Shown here: in pieces, positions 23,655 to 35,530 of the stretch
How positions within the stretch are numbered: position 1 is the stretch's first letter
How the letters are laid out: each line of letters starts with the position of its first letter
NCBI GenBank assembly: GCA_024336345.1
Contig: JANFOG010000003.1
Coordinates: 1,618,501 to 1,682,500, forward strand
Reading direction: 5' to 3'
Length of the DNA stretch: 64,000 bases
DNA from: Mariannaea sp. PMI_226
Taxonomy: Eukaryota > Ascomycota > Sordariomycetes > Hypocreales > Nectriaceae
The notes under the pieces: generated by a model
Seen by the model: only the letters and a program-made list of their open reading frames with translations
Told to the model about the DNA's origin: nothing
The model's database searches: none
Program-made: the position numbers and the translations under genes

Positions 23655-24044
23655 CTACCCAGCTTTTCCATCAAACTGCGTTTTCAAATTGGACTTGTTG
23701 GATTGTTTTTTTGTAGTTGTGCCATTCCTCTCCATCGCATCTAGCTCTAATTTTAGGCGAATTGCACATGCTATGTGTGCACGTAGGAGGATCATGGCCA
23801 ACTCTGCTCTCGGCCCGGCCTGGAGGGGTTTCTCCATATTCGACTTACTAGGATCAGCATGTGTTATGGTCTGGGCAAGTCTCCTACGTTCCCTTTGTGC
23901 AATGCGCCAAAGCAGATTTGGAGCAATTGTGACATCTCGGTTGCCATTTTCCGAAGAGACTGTCAAGTTTGCAACTAGTTGTGCTGCCTGGATAATCCCA
24001 AATACAGGCCATATGCGCCGCTGCCATACTCCGTTCGAGAACAT
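23655..24044 (-). other. Unassigned open frame in relatively GC-rich island
   Basis: An open frame of 129 codons without recognisable domain; an overlapping plus-strand frame (23629..24102, 157 codons) and another minus frame (23884..24117) are equally open. The island is less AT-rich than its surroundings, so it may be a relic of a gene whose strand I cannot decide. Confidence 0.2.
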
Positions 24045-24211
24045 GCGGTATAAGGTCCAAAACCACGAATGCAGGTACGATATGCAGGTTCACGCAGACT
24101 AATAAGTACGCCTCCACGCGAGTGTGTCAGAGTCTCTGCCCATTTGTCCAATCAATGGACTTGATGCAAGTTCATGCAGGTCAAATGCACGTTCGGGACG
24201 AGACAGTGTTA

Positions 24212-24270
24212 ATACAGTATCCTAATATCTTCGGATACAGTACGCGACGGCAAATTCCGTCGATACAGTA
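24212..24270. repeat. Three direct copies of atacagta
   Basis: Copies at 24212-24219, 24235-24242 and 24263-24270 in 59 bp. The last two flank a short hairpin (gacgg-caaatt-ccgtc). Confidence 0.7.
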
Positions 24271-25232
24271 TAAATATAGTGCATGTACTGTGTATCTGCA
24301 AAAAAGTTGAGCACAGTTGCAGTTGCTTTCAATTGTTACTGTATTCTTCACCATATTCAACTCTAACCCGTTCGCAGTCCAACACTGGCTCTTTAACACT
24401 ATGACAATCTTCTGCATTGGCATACACCTTCAAATGACAGAAAGGACCCTTACAGATACGTATCGGAAAAGGGAAGGTATAACAGGCGTGGTGCCGGGCA
24501 TGCGTTGAGTGACCATTGAGCGCCTTGCTGACGTTTCCCCATCTGGTTTCACACTGTATCACCGACGAATAAATGTCGACAGCTTCTCTGTTTTCCTATA
24601 GCCTCTGGGTTTTCTTCTTAGAATATACGATGATCTTAATTAGAAAATCACTGTGTTTTGCGATACTATGACGTCGTCTATTTCACCGTCACAGTACAAG
24701 GTTCTGTTGGTATATTGAAATCGCTCTCTTGCTTTTTTGCTCGCAGCCATATTCGTTTTCCCTGGTTTCATAGAACGGCCCAAAACTGCTGTCAACAACC
24801 TCATCATGGAGAAAACCTGCCCACCCCCATCAGTCACGAGCATTTCATGAGCCGTCAGTCGGACACAAAGTGAGCAAGGAAGAAAAGGGCTTGCACCTCT
24901 TCAGCCGAGCGCCCCAGACCAGGAGTACGACATGACACGACGAGGAAAGCAGCGGTGACTAGGCCCGCCTATCAGATGCACTTATCAAAGGGACATGAGT
25001 AGGTATGTTTTGTTATCCCAAGAATTATCATCGTGTTGAAAGGTCTTGACGAAGATCAAGCCAAGACCTCAGCAAGGTTTGAGGAAAACAACACGGTTTT
25101 CCCAAGCTTCATGACGTTAGATAGTGATGATATCAATACAAGTTTCCCAGCCTGTCTCCAATAGACCCAATTCCTAAACTCCGTGCCCTCATAACCAACC
25201 ATCTAAGCCAATTATAGATAATCTTACAAATT

Positions 25233-26832
25233 TCAAAGCCCGAGAATGTCCAAATGCTTTGCACAAAGAGTCGTGAAGGGTATATATGTTTGGTTCTTGA
25301 AATCAGTAAACACGCCACCGAGCTGTTCCTCGGAAACCCCTTCCTCGGGATATGACACTTTGTATTCCCATCTCCGCCCGTCAATGAGCTTTGAGGAGAT
25401 AAGCTGGCCGGCCTGGGTGGCCTGGAATGATGCCCTAAGCAAGGGTTTGATGAGAGGGTAGAACCAATACGATTTAAAGTCGTTGATAAGAACCCTTTTG
25501 CCGCAGGTGGCGTGGTAGAAGCCGAAGATGGAGCTCGACACGATATTCGTGTCGAGCTCCAGACTCTCAATCCAATCTCGACCTGTCACGGAGAGAAGAT
25601 GGTCCGGAAGGGAGTCGAAAACCCGGAGGAAAGACTGATATACGTTGGCTGGCATTTGGATCGAATACGGCTTGAAATGCGATCCGTGATCGAACCTGTC
25701 TAAATGCATAGTCGCCGTATTGTCCGAATTGTTGTATCTCAGCTTCTGCATCCACTTGTGGCTATAGCACCCGGTCTGGACAAAGTCCGACGCATAATCG
25801 ATTGCCACGTGATACTCTGTGGTATTTTGGGCGCCCTCTTCTTCGAACTGTGGGGTTGTTAGATTCCTATCTAGCTTCGGGAACGCCTCTTCCCTGAGCC
25901 GCTCAGTCCGAGATATTTCCTGACGAGCGAAAAGTCTGGACAGATAAACCTGATCCGAGAATTTGTGCTTGGACTTGGGATCGAAAGTGCGCTCCACCTC
26001 GGCTACGCCCGCATCAATGAACTTGCGCAAATCGTCCAGCCGCCCAATTACGGAGCCCGAGTTGAGAAACCTGGCATGGCTGTAGACGAAGTCACCGTTG
26101 TCTGATTTGGATCCAAAGGTATTGTGCGGGAGAGGCGACTCTGGGATGGCAGCGCACTGTGGCTCATTATGAAGCGGCGGCCAACACATTTTATCAGCGC
26201 CCCAGAACAAGGTCTGCCGAAGCCCACGCTCATGGGCTTCCTCCACACTGATGCCGAAGCGGTCTGCCAACCGACGATCTGCCTCAGCAGCAACCTGGAA
26301 GTATCGTTCGACTATAACGTCGGCGGGGAGCTGGGCCATTACGTCGTGGCCGTCGCCGAAGATGACGAGATCGTCCGGGTCTCCGCCGTGCGGCAATGTG
26401 TTGAGATATCGCTTCATGGCGTGCAGCTTGGCGATGTGGGCTGCCGTGGCATTGAACTTGCCCTGGCCTTTCCAGCCAATGATAAATGGTACCGGATATC
26501 GATTGACCAGTGCGGACGCGATAACGGCGCAGAACAGCTCATTCTCGGACGTCGCAGGCATCAAATAGTGCAATTGAGAAGTCTTGATTGCGGGGGCCGA
26601 TGCCCCATTATTGGTAATGAACTCGAACTTCGGCGTCAACTTGGAAGGGCGAAAGACTTTGGGGTTAGCAATGATTCAACGGGCAGGGGGGTTTTGAGTC
26701 CCATTGGCGGGGGACGCGAAGCGAGCTCACCCTATTGGAGTAGAGGTAGAGCACCTCAAGGGCAATAACCAGGATGAGTATACTGAGGGCCGTGAGGACC
26801 GGGCGACGGTACAAAGCGGCCTTCTCGGACAT
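25233..26832 (-). CDS. PLOD-like glycosyltransferase, type II membrane protein
   Basis: Exons 26731..26832 and 25233..26639; intron 26640..26730 (GTGAGC, branch GCTAAC, AAG acceptor), phase 0; 502 residues. Exon 1 encodes a short basic head and one transmembrane anchor (about residues 12-30), as in Golgi glycosyltransferases. The luminal part resembles the glycosyltransferase domain found in animal procollagen lysyl hydroxylases (PLOD): 'DLVIFGDGHDVMAQLPADVI' with acidic residues at the putative metal/nucleotide site, 'SHARFLNSGSVIGRLDDLRK' and 'KFSDQVYLSRLFARQ'. There is no Fe2OG domain after it, so this is not a lysyl hydroxylase. Fungal members are uncharacterised; a role in protein or wall glycosylation is inference. 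The first residue after the splice is Leu (TTG), not a start codon. A 31-bp near-perfect palindrome lies in the 3' third. Confidence 0.82.
25530..25560. repeat. Perfect inverted repeat, 14-bp arms, 3-bp loop, inside CDS
   Basis: ggagctcgacacga - tat - tcgtgtcgagctcc. The arms are exact reverse complements. It lies in coding sequence for 'SLELDTNIVSSSIF' of the PLOD-like protein. Confidence 0.9.
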
Positions 26833-27874
26833 GGCAGCGTCGTCCGCGAGAGCTTTGGTCAGACATTGAGCGGTCGAAATGAGGTCTCACGAAGATTTGG
26901 AGAAAGGGGGAAAATCCTCTAGGCAGAGCTGAGGAGCTGACACATTACCTCAGCAGGATGGAGTTGCCGGTTTCGTCACAGAATTCGTTGCTGGCGAATA
27001 GAATTGGACGTCGTCTGGCCCTTGAAGAGTAGTGTGCTCCCAAAGCGGCTAGAGTGCCTCTAAGAATAAGTCCCTATCTCCCTAGGTAGATACCTTTACC
27101 CACAGCGGACCCATTAGGGGAAAGATGTGAGAGACTACCAATGGTGCCACTGTGCTCGAGCCATCTACAGTGAAGTACCCATTTGAGAACAGCCATCACC
27201 GTATGTAATAATTCGCCGCGATTGGTAGGGGCGGCGGGCTTGATTGAGAACAGGACGATTGCCCAAAGTAAATGCAAATATAGTATTACACTTGAGGTCG
27301 TCAGGTCATCAAAGCAAACACGAATGTGCGCCCAAGCCCCATCAACAATAATTCTTGATGTGAGTTCCAGATTGGTGGTGACAGTTGATTGGGTATCTTT
27401 GGTGGCCGCGGTTACGTAGGCAAGGAAGCAAGGTAAAGCACTTATCAGCTCTCCGTACCTCCGTCGATGCGGTTGGCTAAGAATCTTGAAGGTGTCAATT
27501 GCCCCAATTGGTTCGATTAATTGTTCTAGTTGAATAGTAATTAGCGCATAGCAGGAATGCATTTTTAAACATGATGTTGTAGAACGTGTTAAAGATGCGG
27601 TCATCTCTAGGATTTTGGCTTGTTCTTGTGTACCGATCATATATTTATACAAGCATGCCCCTATAGTAATTCAGTCACGTTTAGTATCACAGGTTGATAC
27701 AATTATAGCACCATAGTTGGTATATACACAGTAATAGTGGTGCCTCGACAAATCAATTGTCTATTATTACGAGTACTGGTAATGATATCCTGACAGATGT
27801 TGTATCAACAAGGGAATAAAGACTGGGACCCACGTCCATGCTAGCTGAACAGAGCAGACCTGACACCCGCCTAC
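26833..27874. other. Intergenic with one unassigned open frame
   Basis: Upstream region of the PLOD-like gene and 3' flank of the DUF1996 gene. Holds the frame listed at 27074..27652; otherwise nothing recognised. Confidence 0.45.
27074..27652 (-). CDS. Unassigned open frame, 192 codons
   Basis: Open for 192 codons but the first codon is TTG; the first ATG is at 27640. No domain recognised. One hydrophobic stretch in the middle ('SSVILYLHLLWAIVLFSI') could be a membrane segment. It may be an orphan gene, a relic or chance. Base composition is intermediate between genes and spacers. Confidence 0.25.
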   Translation of the reverse strand: MYKYMIGTQEQAKILEMTASLTRSTTSCLKMHSCYALITIQLEQLIEPIGAIDTFKILSQPHRRRYGELISALPCFLAYVTAATKDTQSTVTTNLELTSRIIVDGAWAHIRVCFDDLTTSSVILYLHLLWAIVLFSIKPAAPTNRGELLHTVMAVLKWVLHCRWLEHSGTIGSLSHLSPNGSAVGKGIYLGR

Positions 27875-29443
27875 TTAATGGTGGTGGTGCTTAGAGGGCT
27901 GAGTCTTGGTAGGCTGCTTGGTCGAGGTAACCAAGGAAGTGATGGCGGGCTGAGAAACAGTGGGAGCTGGGTTGAAACCTGAGAAGATGGCGACGTCGGT
28001 GCGCGGGTTCTTGTTGGGGTTGTGATCAGGGTTGAAGTTGTAGAATGAGGATGCCTTGCCAATCTGGGGAACAGGAGGGGCGACGGAACAGGTCTGGGGC
28101 TTCTCACCCTTCTGGGCATCCCAGGGCTTGTTGCAACCAGGAAGAGCATTAACTAGCAAAAGTGTCAGTGGGATATGGGGATATGGTACTAGAAGAATAT
28201 GGAATTTGAGCATCTCAGGAGGCGGAGCGAGGATTGACTTACTGGGGGCATCAATTCCGGTGTTCTCTTGGGGAATATTAGCCTCGAGCTTGCAAGACTG
28301 AGCCGCAGCGTCGTTGCGGTGAGACTTGAGGGTCTGACACTGAGCAGCATCTCCAAAGATGTTCTCTCGATGCTGGCAAGTAGAGTCATCGAGGGCAGCC
28401 TGGAGAAGATTGACGTCCCAGAAGGAGAGGTAGTCTCCGTGCAGTCCTAGACATTTTCATCAGTCTCAGTTTGGCCGAGGTTGACAAACGAAATATGAGT
28501 CGTACCGAAGCCAGCGCGATCACCGGTGGAGAGCAGAAGCTTGTCCGCTGGATAATCAGCAGTGTAGTATCCAATTTCCAAGTCGATTTGCATCGTAGGG
28601 ACAGGATGGGTTTCAGGGCATGTTCCGTTAGAGAATCGGTAAGACATGTGGCTCTTGTGGTCGGCTGAATCTAGATCCTTGCCGTTCCAGCAGCTTGGGA
28701 AGCTGACACTAAGTCGGAGAAAGTCCTTGCAGACAAAGTCTGGGATCGATGGTTGCCAGTGCTCCTTCGATGGGTCGGTACCAGCCATTTGACAAGTGTA
28801 CCCAATGTTGCCATCGACATAGCCAGGCTGGGCAGGGACGTATTCAGTAGCAAGCGGGCTGCCTGCGACTATTCGGAGGCCCTGAGGGAAAGCCTTGACC
28901 CTGGTACCGGCGACATTCTATTTTGCGCATGTCCGTTAGTACATTGGCTGCCCCTTCAACGCGCCTGCAGGCTTCGCCATGTCTGATTAAGCCTCGAAGT
29001 TTGAATTGCTAGGGATGCTCACGTTGTTCAGGTAATAAACACGGGCCTCCTTTACGGGCACTGCGGAGAAAGTGCCGTTGCCGTTATCGACGTGCAGAGC
29101 TGGCATCCAGTAGTTGGACTTGTTCTCCTGGACTTGCATGGTGGAGCACTTGGCCTTGGACCACACATCGGGGTTGAAGGTCACACCAAAAGTCGAGGCA
29201 CCCAAGACATCGTGGATATGTCCACTGACAATATCTATTGTGTAGATTGTGAGCCGCTTTAAACTCTATAGACGATTTTGATGGTTGCAGGAACAGAATA
29301 AACATGAATATGATTTGGGCTTAATTAATTTGAGACTTACCAGGTTGCACAATGGGATCAGCTCGCTCGTGGGCGATAAGCTGGCTCATGAGCAGGAATG
29401 CATCGGCTGCTGGGAGAAGGGCAGAGAGAAGTGCCGCCTTCAT
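27875..29443 (-). CDS. Secreted DUF1996-domain protein
   Basis: Exons 29341..29443, 29023..29234, 28506..28917, 28243..28446 and 27875..28152 give 402 residues; introns of 106, 105, 59 and 90 bp, all GT..AG, with a perfect TACTAAC branch point in the second. The signal peptide (about 1-16) is followed by the DUF1996 hallmark 'ADPIVQPG..SGHIHDVLGAS' completed by the first splice, 'NYWMPALHV' and 'LHGDYLSFWDV'. DUF1996 proteins are secreted fungal proteins of unknown biochemical role, often found in carbohydrate- or effector-related secretomes. The protein ends in a Thr/Pro/Ser/Lys-rich tail closing with four histidines just before the stop. Cysteines are paired through the core. No WSC module is present. 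Confidence 0.92.
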
Positions 29444-32426
29444 CTTGTCTAGAAATTCAAGTATGTAGTCACGAAAATGAGTGCGTTGGGATTTAAATAT
29501 TATGCCCCTAAATGAAGGTAAGATGAAGATGTTCAAGTGAGTGCTGGTTGTTTAGAAACGAATGTGAATTTGAAGACAATGAAGAAGAAAAATAAACCAA
29601 CAAGTGTTTTTGCAAGCGAACGCCGCAAACTCGAGACTTTATTGAAGACAAACACCTTTGCCAAGCCGGTAAGAGGCATGCAATCTAACTTTTAGGCCTG
29701 ATCGGCCACGGCGGACTGAAAATGTCGGGAAATCTTTCTGATACATCTGTAGGCATACTAGTCTCTGCTGAGTGGACTCTGCGGTTACGAGAGTGGATGT
29801 CAGGCGGCACGCGAAGGATGGAGAGTCGTCAAGGCTGAGGCACGGGGCTAGGTCGCAGAATTCTCTTCCTAGCAAACAAGCCAAATATCCTTACTTACAT
29901 ACAAAAGGTACAATTTGAAAACAAGAAAGACCCGCTGATCATTTATCACGCTAATGCTTTCAAAGCCTCCATTCACAAAAAGAGTTCCACAAACGTGTAG
30001 TTCTGTTTCCAGGCCCAGAAGCCAAGACGGTCGCGCTCCGTAGTTTAGGGAATGAACAAGTAATTCTTCCGCATCTACGACTATGGTTTAAGCTTCGCGA
30101 CTAGGTAGTCCAGGAATTGGGTATCTACTTCGTAATAGCAAAGACCACTCTTCGCTCTATGTTACCACCTCCACCACATACACAGTATTTAACTTTCGAA
30201 TATTGGTTTCTCGATGAGCTGCACAACATTGAGATTTCAATCTCAACTTCTACCATCTGACTTCTTTTCTCTGTGAATCATATTATGGAGCAGACCAACG
30301 AGAAGCCGCTTTGATCAGTACTATTGTCAATCCCATCAGGGTGGCCATAGCGCATCAAGTTCTCTCAAGGCTACTGCCATCCCGGTTGTCGCGAAAGACA
30401 AGGAGAAATAATTGCCGTCCTTCAATAGTCGGCCATTGAAATTTAGTGATTGGTACTTTGGCTGGCTATATCTGACCGCGTTACTGAACTAAGCTCTGGC
30501 TATTCCGAAAGCAGGGAGTTAAATCTATCCTCTGTCAATCTCCTCGCTCCTACAGTAACCCTGAGAGCGTATTAAGGTGCAAACTGCCCCATGCCCCCAC
30601 TGATTCCCTGTAATAGGCGCTCGCCTTGTCACGACACTTATGAAGAAAAGAAATGACAAGAGCTGTTTGTAGTTGCAGGGAAAGTATTTTCCGCGATGGT
30701 ATTCCCGAGTCCTGATGCCTTGACGTACTTCGATAACATTACAGCCAATTCGTATCAATACATGTGCTGGAAAAACACTTCAGTTGCCCTGCTGTTTAGG
30801 GGGCCACGAGCCAAATGCTTTGGCCATGCACCTCAAAGCCGCAAATCCTACACAGCAGGTCCTGTCGCTGAAAATAGGGGCAAAAGGGGACTTTAAACAT
30901 TAGGGGCTGTGATAGTTGGGATATAGTTTAGCTCGTGGTAGGCGAGGACTTCGCAAGGCATCCATTCATCACTAGCCAATTTCCTAGCAGTTCTGAAGCA
31001 CGCCTCATTTGCAGAATTATCACGTGACCCCGGAAAAAATCCTGGCCCATCTTGATCATATTCCAATGGCAAGGCAACTTTTTGCGAAGGATGAAACTCC
31101 ATGTGACTTCGTCGATAATGAGCCCTGTATGCCATTAGCCAGGGTGACATTGGAAAGGATTTTGATCGCATTGGGATAAATTGGCCATAGTGGTTGGAAG
31201 CACTGCTGACGGAGGAACTTTACCACATCGTAATCATAGTCCAGGAATTGAGCCCGAACATAGGTATTAGAGAACAAAATCTGGTATCCTATGGCACAGA
31301 GAAGCATGGGTTTGACCAGATTTGTCAGACCGCTTCCCCCACATGTCTATCAACCCAGGAACCACGAAAACATGGCACACCTGGCAATATGGCTCCGATG
31401 CTTATATTGCAATTTCATTTCCCACTTTGGATGCTGTCAGCACGGCGGAACTGATGATGTTATAACCATGGAGAAGTCCACGAGAGAAAAGCTAATTCTA
31501 CTGCCTTCCAGGCGAAAAAGGATTACTTCGACTAGGGAACCTCGGTGGTTTCGACAGAGACTCCAAGGCAGTCTAGTTGATATAGGTATACATAAATTAA
31601 ATGGAATATTGAAAAGAACTCACGCCTATTGTATATACATGGTTACATAAGCGACTCAGTTGTAATGACCGCGGTTGTCTATCCGAGAGTAGGAGTAGGA
31701 TACCTACTCTTCTATTTAGTCATGTGAAACCACCTTGGTATTCCTGAGCAAATCTAACTGAGAAGCGCTTTTGCAGACGCTCGGAGTTCCTAGATGCCAT
31801 AGAGAGCAGGGTGCTTTATAGTCCCAAAATGCGGTGTTTTGTCCCGACGCATATCTCCCTCCCCAGAACCTGCTCTGTGCTTGTGGGCATTTGGTAACAA
31901 CTTCTTGGCTGTTGATCAGTCTTCTAGTATAACACATCCACTGAGACATTTGGTACTCATTGTATAGCTCTGATTCCAAAGCTGAATTGGGTTCCTAACT
32001 CGCCGTCCCGTAGTTTCATGAGTCATAGTTCGACAACGACCTTCCACTGTAATGCCTGTGTTTGGACCTGCCTTCGTCCAACTTATATTCTACTTACGCC
32101 TGTTGGGTAAACTCTTTCTGGGGTGCTTTAATGGAGTTTTATCATTGCCGTGAATATTCCAATTGCGCCCATAGCCATCCTGCACGCTGATTCCAGCGAA
32201 GGATAAATCATGTATGAGTGATATGCCTTCTAATGGGTAATATGTTTATAGTTTTGATCTGTCAAAGATATCTACCTACTTGCTTCTGTCATAGCTCTGA
32301 TACGGTCCCAATGTCTTGGGTGTTATGTATTCTTGCATCTAATAAACTTCCCGGCGCACTCACATATAGCTGTAAACCGTCAAAAGTGCATACACAGTCA
32401 TTTTCATCGCAGTCCTAGTATAATCC
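29444..32426. other. Gene-poor region, 3.0 kb
   Basis: Promoter of the DUF1996 gene, then AT-rich sequence. Minus-strand open frames at 30893..31307 in two frames look like a possible relic but show no domain. No repeat ends or RNA gene seen. Confidence 0.45.
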
Positions 32427-33904
32427 TCATGTATTCAATGTTGCTGTGCACTGACAGCTCTGCGTGTTTCCAGCGTTGCACGCTGGATACTCGGCCAGGC
32501 CATCAAAGCTGCCTTGGCACCTGCCCGAGCCACACCCATTAGGTGCTCTACAAGCATTGCCATTGGGTTCAGGCATGGCGGAAAATGAGATAGGCTCGTT
32601 GAGAACAGCCATTTTATCGATAGGCTCGATGCCTGGATGGGAAATGGTGGCGACGGGTGAGTGCGGTGTTGCACACACTCCAGCGTTGACGCAGTCTCTA
32701 TAAGCAGTGTAGAGATGGACCGCGAAGGCTTGTCCTTCTGGCGAGCCACTCGTCAACTTGGACCTATCTGACCAGTCATACGGGTTGACGGCCGGAGAGA
32801 ACACACCATCGCCGTCTTGTTTCTTTGACAAGGCTGCACGATTGGAGTCCGCCCAGCTAATATACTTTTGCGGAAACATTCCTGGGTCATTGACGGCCAT
32901 TCGGTACGCAACGGCAGATAGAAGGGCGGTCCCAGAGATCTCGCCGAACCAGGACTCGTCATTAAGATAATTGCGCAGCAGACCGTCATCCAGATCCGAG
33001 GCCATGGCACCGTCGAGGATTTCTTTGATCCAATCCTTGAGCTGGCCGGCCTGAGATGTCATAGAAGCTGATCCCGACCATTTTTGCAGTGTGTGTAGCA
33101 CACGTACCATTCCGTACGCGGCCCATCCGTTGCCAGTAGACCAAAGACCGTCATCCTCGGATTGCGGTCCGATAATGTGACGCCAACTGGCAAACTGACT
33201 AGTCTTTAGGACATCACGCTGCAAGCCACATTGAGCGACAGCCTGAGCCATTAGGCCTGTATCGTCTTGCTGAACAGCAAGGTATGCCACTGTTATTGTC
33301 AGCTTAGTCGCATGGGTCAAGGGGAGATATGGATATGGTCTATAAGGAGACGGCTAGGGGAGAACTAGAGAGTAGGAAACAATAATTCGCAAGACTTACA
33401 GAAAGGAACAGACATAGCCAGGTTATCAGACCAGATCTCGGCAACGTCGGGTCGATGGGACATGGCACCGTTGCCCCATTTTGGCACATGGTTGAGGAGA
33501 TAATCAGCCTGCCGCTTAGAGGCCTCAATGTATCTCTTGTCCGATTGGCCGATCAGGATTGCAGACACGCCGAGTGATGCAGGGTCGCCAGCGGCGCTGT
33601 CGCTAACCAAGGTCTGCCCGTTGGGATCAATAAATTGTTTGGCGTAGAGGAGGGCAGAGACGCCAGGACCAGGTGCAGGAACCTTGCCGCCAGGGAAAGG
33701 GTCGGGGCCAAAAACAGATAACTCATTATCGTAAAGTTCCAGGAGCGCTTCTGCGGCAGTCCCCCATTCCCAGGAGTGGGAGGACAGATCGACCATCACT
33801 TGGGCAGCCCAGAAGGGATCAAAGCCAGAATCAATGTTGGCAGTAGCTGCTACGCTGGAAAATATGGCAAGGAGCCAAGCGGCTATCTGCTTGGTAAAGG
33901 CCAT
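32427..33904 (-). CDS. Secreted GH105-type unsaturated rhamnogalacturonyl hydrolase
   Basis: Exons 33400..33904 and 32427..33289; intron 33290..33399; 455 residues. A signal peptide (about 1-22) is followed by an (alpha/alpha)6 six-hairpin domain. The catalytic-region motif 'GNGAMSHRPDVAEIWSDNLAMSVPF' places the likely general acid Asp in WSDN; 'LWSTGNGWAAYGMVRVL' matches the second conserved GH105/GH88 helix, but with Thr where the usual motif has Arg (W-x-R-G-N-G-W). GH105 enzymes remove the unsaturated galacturonyl residue left by rhamnogalacturonan lyases. The C-terminus carries an extra Cys/Gly-rich tail of about 45 residues with seven cysteines, outside the catalytic fold. The neighbours (sugar transporter, alpha-L-rhamnosidase, regulator) fit pectin rhamnogalacturonan use. 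A related six-hairpin specificity is possible. Confidence 0.85.
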
Positions 33905-35530
33905 CTGAGCTCTAGAGAGACCTCACTTGGACAGACCTCACTTGGACAGATCTTATGCGATCGCACAACATACAGCAGCTTTCTTGTTGGAACTGGGAGA
34001 CGATATATGTCGGTAATAAGTGATTGAAGGGCTGTATTTCAAACCCCCTCGGAAACGACGTGAAGCAATAAGTTTTCCATCAATATTGATAGAGAAAGAA
34101 TGAGAATGAGGCGATTCTAGATATGTTGAGAGATTGAGATCAAGGGCCACAACCCCCCGCATTACCCGGGCCACCAATTCGGTTAGCAAAGTTAGCACGC
34201 TTGTTTAGTGGAAAAATGGACTTTCAGAGTCCCGGACCCAGATATAATGAGGGCCCAAGATTTTCAGGACTTATAAAAGTATTCCTTTGCTTTTCTTTTT
34301 TTTTGGACTACCCTATCACAAGACTGCTATCGTTTTACAAAACGTCTTCTCCTTGCATCTAACCAGTTAGCATTACTTAGGCAACGATTGCAGAATACCT
34401 CTCTCTATTATCCATTTATTCTTCTATCTTCTCTTACAAGCTTACTATGCTTTTCCTAATCCTAGTCTGTTCGTCATTCTGCAAAATTTGACTGCGTTGT
34501 CATAGTGAGCTGCGTCTCGAGGTCCGTCTTGTCTTACTAAGTTCCTCTGTGATCAGCAAATTTGCTCTGCTGGTGTTACATATCCCTGAGGCAACATTAT
34601 TTCCGCTTGGAGGTATAGCCGATACCGGTACTTAAACAAACAGGAGTACTGAATGGGGATGCAGGTAATACATCGCTTGCTGCCGTTTCCTACCCGTGCC
34701 AACTTGGCCAAGAGACCTGGTCTTTTCATACACTTCCCGATAGACGCGTTAGAAATAGACCCTGATATCGGGAGTAAAAGCATGTTCGATTCAAAACTGA
34801 TTTGTTCACTTGGCTATCAGGACTTAAAGCGAAGACGTCTTACTATCAACTTCTGGCCCTGTCTGTTTTAGCTAATCTTACGTCTCTCACTAGTACCTGC
34901 AAAATACGGGCTCTACTACGTGAGTTTAGGAGCATCTGGTAATTGTTGAATAACTTAGAAGAATTATTCTACTTCACCTAATACGGTATTTGAGACATCA
35001 ATTAACTTGTCTGCGCCTTCTGGCAAACGATTGCTACATGATACTGAACGCTGAATCCACGAAGGAAACCCCGAAAAAGTATTGGAGAGACTGAGGGGCC
35101 GCAGGGTGATTTCATATATCAGCGGTGCCTTTCTACCGTGTCTGCTGTATATTTTTGCATTGGATTAAGAATCACGATCTTCAGATTAGCAAGTTTAAGC
35201 ACTGGTGATAAAATACGGAACCAAAGGTTAACAAGCTAATATCTTCAAATACAATTCAAGTGGTAGTGTCAGTCCTTCCACCAAAGTCAATTCAGAACAG
35301 TAATCTGCAAAGTCCAATGATATTCGCACGCACTTCAGATGATGAAAGAAAACCCAAATTACCAACCACTGCAGTGTCGGACACAGCATAAATTTCCCCG
35401 GTAGTTGATATTGATCTCTGTCATCTTCATGCCTGAACTCCCGCACCAACTCTCCCCATTGGAAGATGTGGGATGGCGGTCGCGTGTCCCATCTTTATCG
35501 AATCGTTTCCAAAATTCCGACCAAGAAGGA
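33905..35530. other. Intergenic, 1.6 kb
   Basis: Promoter of the GH105 gene plus the 3' flank of the transporter gene. A 15-bp tandem duplication lies at 33921-33950. No other gene supported. Confidence 0.5.
33921..33950. repeat. 15-bp perfect tandem duplication upstream of GH105 ATG
   Basis: cctcacttggacaga occurs twice head to tail, 17-46 bp upstream of the GH105 start codon, so probably in its 5' leader or core promoter. Confidence 0.9.

Larger units (their letters stand above)
22051..25232. other. Gene-poor AT-rich region, 3.2 kb
   Basis: Convergent spacer between the Atg22-like and PLOD-like genes. Two low-complexity open frames at 22468..23025 (minus) and overlapping opposite-strand frames at 23629..24117 show no domain. 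The sequence is strongly AT-biased with many stop-rich frames, compatible with a decayed repeat, but no ends or target-site duplication are visible. Confidence 0.45.

Noticed and set aside
30893..31307. Minus-strand frames that might be a relic gene
   Set aside because: Two overlapping frames with no recognisable family; cannot choose a reading or a product.
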